Assembly: GCA_035222895.1 (NCBI GenBank)
Contig: JAVYIG010005357.1
Coordinates: 17,501 to 81,500 of the forward strand
Direction of reading: 5' to 3'
Source: Strongylocentrotus droebachiensis
Taxonomy: Eukaryota; Echinodermata; Echinoidea; Camarodonta; Strongylocentrotidae
Length of the DNA stretch: 64,000 nt
The position numbers and the translations under genes were made by a program. The notes under the pieces were generated by a model, which did no database searches, was not told the DNA's origin, and worked only from the letters and a program-made list of their open reading frames with translations. Shown here piece after piece: positions 47,949 to 60,800 of this stretch; position 1 is the first letter of the stretch, and every line of letters starts with the position of its first letter.

Positions 47949-50900
47949 GAATGATGTTTGAAAGGACCAATCATCAATGAAGTTACATCCTTGGATTTTG
48001 AGGTTACCAAGGCAAAGTTCATCTCAAGGCCAGGCTTTTCATCTGAAAGCAACCATGGTTTGGGTATTAACATAAAAGGAGTACAACTTTGTTCAATATT
48101 TTCAGTGGGTCTTTCCTATCATGACTAAATAATAAGAAAATCTCAGTTGTCTGAACCTGAAAAGAAAATGACTTGGTCTGTATAGTTTCATGTAAGGTAT
48201 GCCATATTAATATGCAGAATGCAATTACTTAAACACTTAGTAACATAGACACTTTGGTAGTGCAATGTGAGGAGGTTTTAATAATTTTCGTCCACTGATA
48301 TTAAGAATTGTTGTCTCCTGTTTTAATCAGCATACCAGTAAATGTATATTCTGGAAGTACTATGTAATCTTAGATCTGAAAGGAGATCAAAAAATGTTTT
48401 CTTATACAAAGGAAAATCTAAACAAATCTAGAGATTTATATTTAGCTATCACATTGTGTTGAGGATGAGTTAATATAACAGTTTGTTTGAATAATTAACT
48501 GATCATTTTTTCAGTTCTAGTAATAGTTTTAAGGTTTTACAGGTTTAAGTTCTTAGAAATCAATGAAATTATACTGATATGAGTAAATATGATGAAGTTA
48601 CAAATTGTTAAAGTGTACTTTTGATCCGAAAATACCTTTTCTGTAAATTGTGAGTACAATAGTCGGCACACCCATAAGTGATCGCTCAAACTCCCACTTG
48701 GGTTCCAGGGTGGTGTTTATTTTATTTGTATTCTTTATTTTCTTTACTATAGCTGTAGCTGTGCACAAAACATTTTGTAGGTGATTGGTACACTTCAAAT
48801 TTGACTTTGAAGCCATATGTAGAAAAGACACCAAACTTGTATACATGTACAGCAAATACAAAAGTTGTCATTCTAAACAATGAAGTAATTGTTATTAATG
48901 TGTATCCATACCACAATATGTTTCATTGAGAACATACACTTATTCAGGACTCCATACTAACTCTTTTTCAGTAGGATTTCCAGAATAGAATTTGTGAGGT
49001 CTGTAATTAACCCCCCTTTACAATTTTGAAATGGGGGTCAGGAGTTAAAGTATGAGGCTCATGTGACAGTGATGTGTCTAGGGCAGCCGTTAGTGTATGC
49101 TCTATGTACTTAACTTGACCATTTAGTACCTAAGTATAGAGGGTATAGAGTTATGGTGATGCAAACTGTGGTTTGGGTCATACAAATGAGGTACCCCTCA
49201 GAGCTGAGAATCAAAAGGAAGGCAGAGAGATAGCAAGAGGAAGAGGCCTGCTGACGCAACGACAGTGATTGGGATCAGTGACTCTCCCTCTCCCGTGATC
49301 TCATGCCGGGATTGTCATACCGTGACACTCTTTATTAAAATCAGGTCTGGTTGAATGACCCTCCGAAGCCTCCTTCTCCTCCACCTCCTCCACCTCCTCC
49401 CTCCCTCTCTGACAATCAGTGCACATCTTGTGAAAATACTTGTTTAAGAGATGAGATAAGAGTCAATGGTCGGTATTCTACTGACTCAGTTGAAATTGAC
49501 ACTGGCGCTTGGTCATGTTGAACGAAGGAAAAACTTAGACCTAGGTCCATTTTTAGCCCATTATCAGTGGGAACTGGGTAGTATTAAGCCTATATTAAGC
49601 CTATAGTAAAGAGATAATTTGGTAATTAAGGGGTTAATTTAACTTTAGACCAAGCAAAAACCCATGTTGTACTAATAATTTAGTAGAATACTGGCCCAAA
49701 TGTCTTTCAAGTTTTGATAACTGTTGCTTTTGTGTATTTTTTTAGCTACAGTGTCTCATTTTTGTACCAACATTTTCAAAGGAAAGCAATATCAATCATT
49801 CATAAGATTTAAAGTATCACTTGCAGCTTCAATATTGAATGGTTTCTGCCAAAATGATATGGTGCAATTCAAATTTTTCTGACATATTGAAGCCGTTGTA
49901 GGATGTACAATGAATAATAATATGTTGATAGGTTCAGAAGTGAATGCTTCAATGATTGTGTAATCAGTATTGATACCCTTTGAAAGTGTCAGGGTAACCG
50001 TATGAAGTCATCTGTTCATAGAAAATCTGCTTCAATATAGATTTAACCCAAAACCTACTGAAACCCCATGGCTCCTACATAAAGCCTTCAGAAATGAAAT
50101 CATCATTATTAAAAATATAATTGACTCTCATGAGCATATTGTAATTATAGCTAGTGTAATTACACTGAAGGAACTCTTGTTAGGTTCTGTACATACCGTA
50201 CATGTAAGCTCTGCCTATGGAAAGATATTAGTGAATATTGCAACATGTCATTATTCATTGATCACTTTTTTAGAAACATTTTCCCTCTTTCATTTTTCTT
50301 TTTGTTGTTGTTGTAATGTGCAAGTTGTGATGTCTCGAGTACAAAAATACTATTATTTTTATGTCATACAAAGCATCTAGATAATCAATGACTTTTACTC
50401 ATGCTTGTTATCTTTGCATGTATCCCATAAAAGTGCTTGTAGATAGTGCCAAGTCATGTCATGAGTTGCTAGATCATTGTGTCGGTTACAACAAAACTTG
50501 TGGAGTAAATATAGATGAACTTGAACTTGATGTACCAATTGTGTAGTTATTTAGATTGGATCACAGCATTAAGGATTGCTTCGTGCATGCACGATAGTTG
50601 AAACTTGAAGTGACGTCAGCACAATAGGTTAATATAGATCTCTGTTTTGATTAGATTAGTTTGCTCTCTGAATCATATTTTGAAAAATGTTTATTTTGAA
50701 AAATGTTTATTTTGAAAAATATTTATTTGTTATTTAGTATTGATTTTTTTAGTTTGCTTTAAATTTTCATCACCATCATCATATTCATTTGTTTGTTTTT
50801 CTTTTAGTGTGTAAGCGCAGCTAAACTGCATATATCACCCTATTTAATTTCAATTCTGATGCAAAAATAGAAATTATATTATGACAATGTATAGAATAAA

Positions 50901-53818
50901 TTATGCAAATGAGATTTATATGTCTATCTTGATATTTCTTTGTGAAAATTTCCCTTAGGAGTATCAAAATTTTGTCTTCAGATCGTTTTTCTATAGAGAA
51001 AAGGCTTGCTGTACTGTGAATGAAGTCATCTGTATCCTCATTTTTCTATTGCTAAGAGCTAATAATTTTCCCTCTTGGCCCTTTTGGCGAAAATCATGTA
51101 ATAACCATAACAGCGAATGTCAAAATGGTTGACATAACATCTGATGGTACATTGAGATTTGCAGTGAATTGTAGTAAACTGATATAGGGCTACATTTCTG
51201 TGCCTATACTCAGGTAATATTGATTTAAAGAGTTGATATTTACCAGGTCATCCATAATAATCTTGTATTTAAGTAATATACTATTTTTGTTTTATTTGTA
51301 AAGAAATGTATTCAGCAAACAGATTATATTTATGAGTATATATATTTATAATTGTGTGAGTCTATGGTAATTATTATTTGTTTATGTTGGTGTATCATTG
51401 ATATCTTAGTTCTGAGCTGTGGTATTTATTTTTAAATGGCTGATGTGTTTGAATCTAAAATAGCAAGACATATGTATTAATTTCATTAGTATAAAGGAGT
51501 TTTATTCCAATTCCACTTGTATAATGTATTTCATTCAGACTCTATTGGTGTCTGTCGATACTTCAGTGGGAGCTTGTCAGTTATTGAAGATGTGAAAATG
51601 AAATATAATCCAGAATTATGGATGAATCTCTTTAAAATGTTCAAATAGAAATAAAAATAAAAATTTCTTCTCAAGAGATTTGATAATCAACATCAAAATA
51701 ATCACTTTGTAATTTCATTCAAAATGGCATGTTTAAAATTTAATATTGAATCTCTACTAAATTTCTTTTCTTTCTAAAGTGCACCTACCTATGTGCGGCT
51801 ACATTTATTTTTAGTACTGCAATATAAATTGGGATAAAATGATAAATGCAAAGCCAAGAGATTGAATGGATGATGAGGTATAGAGGAGGAGGGGTAATAC
51901 TAAGAAGACATGACAATGCAGTGCTGTAAAAATATTGTTTAAAGCCGGCCACAAAAGCTATGAATAAGCAGCTACCTGCTTTAGGGGTTTGTAATAAGTC
52001 ACTTGGGGGATGCATGCAAGGCAGCACCAATTTGTGCTTCACCTCGATCGGCACAGGAAATGCCTGCTTAATGATCCTACTAGCGGTTGATGACAAACGG
52101 CTTTGGTGTGGTTGGAACAGGTAGCCAGAGTTGATTGAAGTCGTGGAAATAAAGGGAAAAGAGGATTTGTTTCACAGAAATTAGCATCACTTTAGGGGTA
52201 GATGTGATGTCCTGATTGTACTGAAAGTGGAAGTAATCAATGAAGCTTCTCTAAGTAGGACTTCTCTTTAATTTGTGCAATGACTGCTGCTTGAATACAG
52301 GAATAAGTTTATTTTTTGTCAATTTTTTTGGTTCTATTTGTTTGATTTTAATATGATCTGATCGTATTACATTCATTTTGTTGTGATCATTTGTGTAAGT
52401 GTTAACAAAATTTGATTTTTCACAGCCACATGTATAATCATAAACAATCCAAATACATTTTTGAAAATAGAAAGTGAGAAATATGAGTCAAATTGAAAAT
52501 CATATTTCTGATACTAAATTTTGAAATGATATATCTATAACACTTTTGTGTATATCTTCATGGACCATGCCAAGTAGGCTTAATAGCAAATGATTTTTGT
52601 TGTAAGCATGTCAAAAAAAGGCACTTTATGCTTTTAAAGAAATTGTTTGATTGAAGAAGCAGGTTTTTTTTGGATGTAATTATGAATACCAAAAACAAAA
52701 AATTGTAATTGGCAGGTGATGTTTTTCGTGGATAAATATATTGTCTATATTACTTATCAAAGAATATTCTTTTAAACTGTCTACATGATTGTATAAATTG
52801 GAAACAATATTGTCTTTTTAAGCAAAGTGTTTATATTTGTTGTACATACTATTTTGTGAAAGTTGCATGGTATAGTCAGCTTTTCATGCCGTCTTGACTT
52901 TTGTGAATAATTTTCCCGTGAACATCTGTCCAGTTTAAGTCTTTTATTAATCAGGAAAATAATTAAATTTAACCCTTGGTCCGTTCAATTTGTATCTGTT
53001 TTTTCAGTTGTTTAGAGATGGTGTGAGCTCCTCAGTATAATTTAATCAAACATATGGTACAATAATATGGAAAGAACTTGATAGCGGGAGAACTGACAGA
53101 TGTGTGTATTCATAATTATAGTAAAAATAAAATAATCCAGATCATTTGGTACTGTCATAGTGGACAAAATGTTGTGACTGATTGTTGTTATTTTTTAAGC
53201 AGTGGTGAATGTAAAGTGAGCGCATGTATGATATTTCAGAAATTTGCATGCTTGCTCAAATAAACTTGGTATGGAATTGTGAATAGTGGACTTTTGTTTA
53301 TTTCAGTCTTGTGATAATTATTATGCGGTGTGTGCGGCAATTTATACGTTTATTTTGTCAGTAAGGACTTGTGGTTGGATTGTATTATTCCAGGGTTTTA
53401 TTACTATATTATAAATATTTTCAAAGTTATGACTTGCAGACCTCATTCAAGAGAAAGAAAAACGAGTGAAAGAAAAAACTTAAAGGAGAGGGAGAGAAGA
53501 GAGAGAGAAAGGAAGTAAAAGAAAGAAAAGAAATGGAAACAACAAAAACCATAGACAGATAGAAATGTGCTAATGAGAGATTACAAGTGAATTATGCCAT
53601 AGCAAAAAACAAATCCCATTTGAATGTCTTACTCGTCCTGGATTATACTTGATGTTACTCGGATGGATTAGGCACAAAGTAATTCGGTATCTCAGAAACG
53701 TATTACTAGTAAATACAATAGCTTAAATGGTACAACCATGTAACGCCTAACGGAGTACTAATTAATGATAATCAATAATTAACACTTGGTAAAAAGCACC
53801 AAGTTCACGCTTCAGTTT
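47949..53818. other. NAPE-PLD 3' UTR and intergenic DNA, no gene recognised
   Basis: AT-rich. An AATAAA occurs at 50895 and another near 51650; either could end the NAPE-PLD transcript, but nothing decides it. There is a CCTCCTCCACCTCC run near 49375 and a GA-rich run near 53450-53530. Confidence 0.5.
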
Positions 53819-53826
53819 GGCTCAGG

Positions 53827-54066
53827 CAGTGGCGGATCCAGGGAGGGGCCCCCTCCCCTGGCAAAAACGGGTAAAAACACGTTAATTTAACCTTTTTTTG
53901 TTGCAAAATAGAAGACGGGCCCCCTCTCCTGGGCTCAAGGGGGGGGGGGTGGATGTTGAGCAAAATATCGGCCGACGCGATGTTCAAATTTTCGGGTCAC
54001 ACACAACAAAAAAAATAGTGCTTCTTATTTGGCCCCCTCCCTTGCCGCCGGCTGGATCCGCCCCTG
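53827..54066. mobile_element. 240-bp hAT-type MITE with 8-bp target duplication
   Basis: GGCTCAGG is present on both sides (53819-53826 and 54067-54074). The ends are CAGTGGCGGATCCAG and, on the complementary strand, CAGGGGCGGATCCAG. The CAGTGGCGGATCCAG terminus is widespread among invertebrate MITEs. The interior is G/C-run-rich (GGGCCCCCTC) and carries no ORF. Confidence 0.9.
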
Positions 54067-54187
54067 GGCTCAGGTTCATTTTCGAAAAAGAGTTGAAGTT
54101 AAATGCACTGATGCTCCTTCCACATTATTCAGTAGTAACATACGACAGTAACCATGTCCAAACCAATGCTATTGTCTTTGTAAAACA

Positions 54188-54315
54188 GGGCCCGATCTTA
54201 TAAACAGTTGTGGTTGATTCAAATTTATCACAATTTGATATCAATTGCAATCCTGTACTTCTTTGTTTGTAGCGATGATTTTGCGGACCAATCGCAACTG
54301 TTTATAAAACGACCC
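54188..54315. mobile_element. GGGCCC-type MITE, copy 2 (diverged)
   Basis: Starts GGGCCCGATCTTATAAACAG and ends AACTGTTTATAAAACGACCC, with GATATCAATTGCAA inside. Same family as 40856-41013 and 60042-60171. Confidence 0.75.
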
Positions 54316-54889
54316 ACTATTTTGATTACTTGTCTTTTCTCTCGTCATGTCCTCAAAATATTCCTTTGTGACATAGCTAGATATTAATGAGGAAAATATC
54401 CGCCTACCATTCTACCTAATATGCCTAATTCAACGGTCCATATATATTTTTATATTTCTCACATAATGATCAATTTTCTACTGATGATTTCAATTATTAC
54501 TCTGGTAATTGTTTACTTTTTTTTTCTTTCATAATATCCATCTAAAATGGAAATCATCAGTAGTACTTGTCAGAGGGGCACTGTTTGATAGAGAGGTGTG
54601 TGAGTGCGTATAGGTGTATCCCCCTTCCGATCCTCCCTCACCCCACCCTCTATTCACAAATGTTGTAAAATTCAGAACTACTGTTGATAAATACAAAGGA
54701 GTCCGGGTTCGGTTTTTTGTGCACAGGAACAAAACTGAAAGGTCCTTTTTGTATTTTTGTAATGATTTTCATTGATTGGAAATTTCCTGAACTATATATT
54801 ATTGCCAGCAAATAAAGAATGAAAACATTTTCGTGGAAATTGGCTTTAATTGTGACAGTTTTTAGTCATGCTCAGATGCGGCGCGCCGG

Positions 54890-55330
54890 AGGAGGGCACA
54901 GCGCCCACACCCACTTTTAAAGTACCCTCAAAGTGCCCCTTTTTACACATGAAAAGTGCCCAATTTTACTACAAATTAATGCCCCTATTCAGCTCTGATA
55001 ATTGCCCCTATATTCAAATCTAAGAGTACGTGCCCCCTCGATCTCCTTTCTATATGCCATTTTCCTTCTGCTAGGTGCCCCTTTTCCATTTCTTCGGCAA
55101 ATGGCTTTTTTACTTAGTAATAAATGCACCGGGCCTTTTCCATTTTCATACTGTGCCTTTTTTCATATCTGGTGAGTGCCCCCTTTTCGGGTGCGAACAG
55201 CTGAGTGACACTGCACCCATGACAATATTGTCCTATTTACTTTGACACATGCTTCTTTTCTTTTCTAAAAGGTGTCCCTTTCACTTCTGATAAGTGGCCC
55301 ACTTTCCTTTCTCTATAACACGAGCCCCTA
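54890..55330. repeat. degenerate minisatellite of GTGCCCCTTTT-like units
   Basis: More than a dozen irregularly spaced GTGCCC/TGCCCC words, each followed by a T-rich run (for example AAGTGCCCCTTTTTACAC, GAGTGCCCCCTTTTCGG). There is no open frame through the block. Confidence 0.6.
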
Positions 55331-55419
55331 ACTTAAAGCGACTATAAGAACAACTTTTTATATAAAAATGGTATAGAATCGTTCGCATATAGTTGATATA
55401 GTTTGTAACTTTCAGTCTT

Positions 55420-55500
55420 TCATGATGAGATAATAATGATGATAATATTACTAATAATGAAGATATATAATCAAAATGATGATAATGATATTATTTCAAG
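55420..55500. repeat. (GATGATAAT)n-like microsatellite
   Basis: Imperfect GAT/AAT triplets. A related CATCAT run lies at 55755-55782. Confidence 0.7.
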
Positions 55501-55599
55501 CTCTGCTTACGATATCGGTCTTCTGCATTCTCCCCCTTTTCTTTCTTTTCAAATACGATTAATAAAATTGTACTATTGATTATTTATATTTATTTATTT

Positions 55600-55715
55600 A
55601 TATGAATTACTACTTGTATTACTTATCATTATATTGCTAAAATGTATTCAATGTTATTTTTGTTATTGTTTATGGAAAATGCAGAAATAAAAAACTTGAA
55701 CTGAAAACTGAAAAA
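55600..55715 (+). mobile_element. 3' end of a LINE-like retroelement (tail only)
   Basis: A T-rich 3' UTR-like stretch ends in GAAATAAAAAACTTGAACTG followed by a short (CTGAA)-type tail and A-run, as found at 3' ends of non-LTR elements. No coding remains. Confidence 0.4.
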
Positions 55716-56399
55716 AAATGATCTTAGTATTAATTAGTAATCGCGGATCATCGATCATCTTCATCACCATCATCATCATCGAAACGTACTACTGTCACCC
55801 CTGTATCTTTGATTATTGTTCTTCTCTTAAAGTCCTTCTTCTTCTCATCTTCTCCTTCTTATGTTTTTTCTTCATATTATCATCCTTCTTCTCTGAGCTA
55901 CTCCCCCCCCCCCCCCCCCCCTCATCCCCCTCAGCAATCACGCCCTGAAATGACACGGCTGCATGTTTTGCTCGCTCGTTTATTGATATGTCACAGCAAT
56001 ATGCAGCACAGCATGCAAGATCATTATCACAGAAAGATAATTATAAGATTCGAGATCGAGAAATATCATAGAGATATCTCTATGAGAAATATGCAAGAGT
56101 GTATGTTAACTAGCCCACAAAAAAGGCGCACAATAATTTTTCGGTCCATAAAGACAAGTCGCAATATGCTATCTATGCACGTAGTATCTGCCACATTTGC
56201 TTTACGGGATCGGAGCGAGTCGATTTCATCAAAGTTGGTCGGTAGGCGATGTGTATAGCTACCCAATCGTGCTCAAGTCCGAGTTTGGTCCAGAATCACG
56301 GAGAAATACCTAGTTAATGAGACTGCTGTAGATCTAAATAAAAACGTCAATTTTTGAACAATTGTATTTTGACTACTGCCGTCTTAATCGTACTGCTTA

Positions 56400-56559
56400 T
56401 CCCCACCATCTACATAGAGAACGAGAAACCGGCAAACGATGATGGAATTTACCTGTAACTAACGGTTACATGGGACGCGATGCCGATGCCAGAAAGCAGC
56501 TAGCAGTACCAGCCTGATTGTATCGCGGTGCATCTAGACTCGGTTCCGTCGTACCACCA
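56400..56559 (+). promoter_or_regulatory. candidate promoter and untranslated first exon of PTPDC1
   Basis: A CpG-rich patch (GGGACGCGATGCCGATG, TATCGCGG, TCCGTCGTACC) in AT-rich surroundings ends in the excellent donor CCACCA|GTAAGT at 56560. The first acceptor that makes sense downstream is 57594, just before the PTPDC1 start codon. No TATA box is evident. This is inference from composition and splice signals only. Confidence 0.35.
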
Positions 56560-56744
56560 GTAAGTTGTGTGTGTGCCAGTGTGGATCAATTTTTGTAATT
56601 ATTAACAACAACAAAATGTTTTTGTACTACATTTTGTTAGAATAACTTGAACTTGTAATGGCGCTAGTTCAGAATGATATCCAGACTTTGACCCGTAACT
56701 CTGGCGTGGAGATCCATACCAAAAATATACCAAATAAATGATAA

Positions 56745-56960
56745 ATTGTTCAAATAATGGTCATGAAATGTTTCTTACCTGTTTCGTGTCAATTTTCTTA
56801 TCTTTTTTTGAGGAATTTCCTAAACACGAAGACTTGTAAATATACACTTTCTCACGGGATTCACGGCAAACTGAATTGCATACCGTACTGACGGTGGGGT
56901 GCGAGCGTTAAGTTAGCGACCGTATTAAAACTAAGATTACAGACTTACAGTCGCTAACTT
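56745..56960. repeat. copy B of the hairpin repeat at 620-929
   Basis: It shares with copy A the run TAATGGTCATGA, then ACCTGTTTCGTGTCAATTTT and GATTCA-GGCAAACTG, followed by TTGCATACC and TTAAGTTAGCGAC. The right arm keeps CAGTCGCTAACTTAACACAC but lacks the outer part, so this copy can no longer form the full hairpin. Confidence 0.65.
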
Positions 56961-57144
56961 AACACACGCAAAAATTAGGCCTAGACTAGATCTAGGCTAA
57001 TATATACATCGGTTCCCCTTACCAGCTTGACTGTATGATGCATTTAGATGTCTTTTTTCATTATTTTGTTGGTCGAAATTGAGCTCCGTCCTTGTTGAAA
57101 TTCTTGCAGCCGTATTTTAAACTGTTACTGTGCATGAAGGAAGA

Positions 57145-57152
57145 TGACGTCA
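57145..57152. promoter_or_regulatory. CRE-type palindrome TGACGTCA upstream of PTPDC1
   Basis: A perfect 8-bp CREB/ATF site 480 bp before the start codon. One such site may occur by chance in 64 kb, so its role is uncertain. Confidence 0.3.
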
Positions 57153-57632
57153 TTCATTGATGTTTGGTGGCACTTTTGGTGTAACGTGACCACCACCAAC
57201 TTCTGACAGCAGACCCTACGGCTGGCTTCTAAAGAGAGGAGCAGGCCCTACCCAAATCAGAGGCTCACGAATGAAAGAGACAACAATTTTGGTCTAATGT
57301 ATGCACAGACTTTGTTACTTTTTAAATGATAAATGTTACACGTAATTAGCCGTAAACAAACAGCTTTACTCCTTAGTTTTAGAATATTATTTATAGAGTT
57401 CTATTTTTCTAACTCCTGTTCTAACTTTTAGTCTGCTGTACAGTATCCATCCATATGTTTGCCATTTTCCTTGTCCTTGTCCTTGCAAAAAATGTGATAA
57501 TGTGAATAGATCTCAATTTGCTTGCACATTGTTTGTCTCTGATTTTGTTTTTTCAATAATTGATTTTTGTAACTATTCATCTAGATGTAGACCCTACAAA
57601 CTCGAGGATCTGTCAATTTACGAGACTCCAAG

Positions 57633-57856
57633 ATGTCTTCTGAGGCAAGCAGTAATATGGACAGCAGCACGGGGGCCCACATTGGATCCACCCAGCGTCC
57701 TACAGCCAAGTACAGTAAGCTGACCAACAGTCTTCGTGTTCTGACTACCGGTTCCATGCAATGCTCCATGTTTTGTGGTGGCAAAGGTTGCAAGTATGAC
57801 AACCCTTCCAAGTGGAGCGAGGATCAGATGGCAATAAAAGGACTCTTTTCTCATTG
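57633..57856 (+). CDS. PTPDC1: PTPDC1 exon with start codon
   Basis: ATG at 57633 begins MSSEASSNMDSSTGAHIG. A possible acceptor (TTCATCTAG, ending at 57594) lies just upstream, so the 5' UTR is probably split by an intron. It ends TTG|GTATGT after CAT TG. The Cys-rich CGGKGC motif and the WSE box are conserved with vertebrates and fix the identity of the exon. An upstream ATG at 57595 is followed at once by TAG, so 57633 is the sensible start. Confidence 0.93.
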
Positions 57857-60800
57857 GTATGTGTCAGTTATCCCTTCTTTTGGTTCCTCCTTGTCTAATT
57901 CCTCCATTTGATATATAGGCTTATAGCTATGAATCTCATATCATGGGTAATTGACAAAACAAAACAAAGATATGCAGCTAAAGAGCGGATATTGTTTGCT
58001 TTATGAAGGTTGTACAAATTCTATCATATCGTAAGACAATCATCAAGATACAAATGTCATGTTTAAAAGATATTTTACAGCATTAAGCTATTCATATCCT
58101 GTTGAGGATGAATATTGAGTACCGGTAAAAGAGTAAAAATTTAAATAGACAACTAGCATTTGCCATAATGTTAAAGTGCATTCTCAATTTTTAAAATAAT
58201 TTTATTTGTTTTAAAGCAAGAAAAGAAGTATAATTGTTGTAATTGTTTCAAAGCAGCAATATGCACACTTTATCTGAATGTGTTGGTTGTAGTGTAAAGT
58301 AATCTCATTCAGTTGTAATACTGATCAACGTTATACTTTTCTCTCAAATACAGATGATATGGAAACCTACAGTTCAATGATTCAATGTCTGCAATCACTT
58401 TTCTATGTATTTCCAAAATGTTCTTATGTGAATTGTAGACTTACCTTGTACCCTTGGATCTTGTTTGGCTTCAGGCTTTTTCAAAATTTGATGAAATCCG
58501 GACAAAAGTATTACTGAGATTATAGTTTCTTTTCTAAAATTAACTTTTCATCTATTCAGGGTGACCAAGAGAATTCTTGCCATGTCCAGACCATCAACAG
58601 AAGCTGTGAAAAAATATGAAATCATCAATCAATTCAAGGAGTAAGTACTAATAGCCTCTACATACCCAGTATATTTTATTTGTTTATGGACATTGAAATG
58701 CGAAAATAAGCCTGTCTGGGTATGTAAGTCTTGTTTTTATTATGTGATTGTAATAATTTGTAATGATAAGAAAAAGGGTGGAGCTTAATCTCATGTATCA
58801 TTTGAACATTATTGCATGTTTGCTAGCTCCTTTCTGTGTATGAATCCCTGTGCTGTGCTGTGCTGTGACTCGGCCCTGCTCATGGGGTTTGATGTCTTTT
58901 ATAAGGTAGAAGGGGTGTAGATTTTACTGAGAAATGTTGGTTGCAATCATCTATATTCACTTCCAAGGGTTACAAAAGTTGCCTTAGTATAACATGCCAG
59001 AATCGTTTTTACATTTGGGTAAAAAGTTTTGTTTTAAAATTGAATAACATTCACCTCGTCAGTTATGAGTAAACTAGAATATTGTAGAACTTTAATCTGC
59101 TGTCTCAATCATGTGTATGCGTGATGCATGTGCTCATACTGTTGCAGATTGATTCTATGATATGCTTTTATTTCTTTATGTCCCAAACAGACATGGAATA
59201 AAGGCAGTAATAAATCTTCAGACAAAAGGAGAGCATGCTCATTGTGGGCTAGGTTTAGAGCCAGGAGGGTTCTCTTATGATCAAGAAGAATTCATGGAAA
59301 ACGACAGTAAGGGCTTACCCAGTGTTTCATATTATTAGTCATTGTTATGTTTGCATAAATGTGCAGGTGCTTGCGTGATGTTATAGCTCACCCATCCCAA
59401 AAGAGTGATTCATGATGAGTTAATTTCATATTTTCAAAATTTAGCATTAAAGCACAGTCTGCCTACTTCTATCAATAGGGACTTTTAGATTCGCACGAAG
59501 ACAATGGGGATTGCTACGATCAACGTCCTTTTAATGCACTGCCTTGAACGGACGTCACGCGTATCAGTCCACGCAAATGTAAAAGTCTCTATTAGCAGCA
59601 TAAGGCTTGACTGATACATGCCATGGTTTAGAGCCTGCAGTTTGTAACAAAGCATTTCAATGGTGATTTCTTTGGCCATGAATTAATGTTTACTTTCTAG
59701 AAATTTAAGTCCAAATACGGAACCAAGAGCAGAGAGAGAGGACGGTTTATAAACTTCTCCCTCAGTTTCTTATGTGTGGCATATACATTTACATTTATAT
59801 TTTTTGTAATCATTATCATTAACGATACTATATTTGTTTATGTCATGATTATTTTCTACCAATGTATTCTGATTTAACAGTTTTCTTCTACAATTTTGGA
59901 TGGGATGACTACGGGGTTAAATCCTTGACCTTTATACTGGACATGGTCAAAGTCATGACATTTGCAGTAAAGGAAGGAAAGGTATGTCACCGCTAGTTTT
60001 CTTGTTTGTTTAAAAGTGGATAGAGTGATTTGCAAGTAATAGGGCCCCATCTTTTAAAGAGTTGATATTGATCGCAAATTATTTCAGATTGATATCAATC
60101 GCAACCATGTACATAAGAGATAATCTTGTGATTGATTTGGAGCAATCGCAACTTTTTATAAGACAAGGCCCTGATGTAATGTTTTGAAATACTAACAGAG
60201 ATCATTACAATGTTTGGGAAGCCAATTGTATGATCTCATTAGCTTTTGTTGCTTTCTTTCAGATAGACAATAAAAGTTGATGAAACTGGTATGTAGTCAG
60301 ATGAATATTAAATACCCTCATGTATATCTATAGAATGATGTGAATACGAGTAATGTACAAAGATGTATTCAAGATTTTTGCATCTTGTACTCGTCTGCAT
60401 AAAATGGAAGTTTTGAACAAAATGTAATAATCAAACATGAATAGAATTAAGGAAAAGTATGAAAAATTGACAAGCTGAGATTGACTGCCTTTGATAAAGG
60501 AAAAAAATGGTTACTTCCAATGTCTTTTGTAATAATTAACATGGTCATTTATAAACAAAATGCCCTATATATGTTATGGCTATTGGGGACCGGAAAAAGT
60601 AAACCGATTGATGTATTCCTCTAAATAGTTCCTCTAAATAGTCAACTCTTTTTTGTTGTGTTGCATTTATAGGTTGGTGTTCATTGCCATGCTGGTCTAG
60701 GTAGAACAGGTGTGTTGATTGCATGTTACTTGATATATGCTAAGAGATTTGATGGAGATCATGCAATCCACTTTGTGAGAGAAAAGAGGTAAGAATTTAG

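Larger units (their letters stand above)
54316..56399. other. intergenic, repeat-rich, no gene recognised
   Basis: Contains the minisatellite, triplet repeats and LINE tail listed separately, plus an 18-C run near 55902. The ORF crossing the C run is frame chance. Confidence 0.6.

Noticed and set aside
55718..56258. 149-codon ORF across a C run
   Set aside because: It runs through a CATCAT repeat and a poly-C tract in more than one frame, with no domain recognised.
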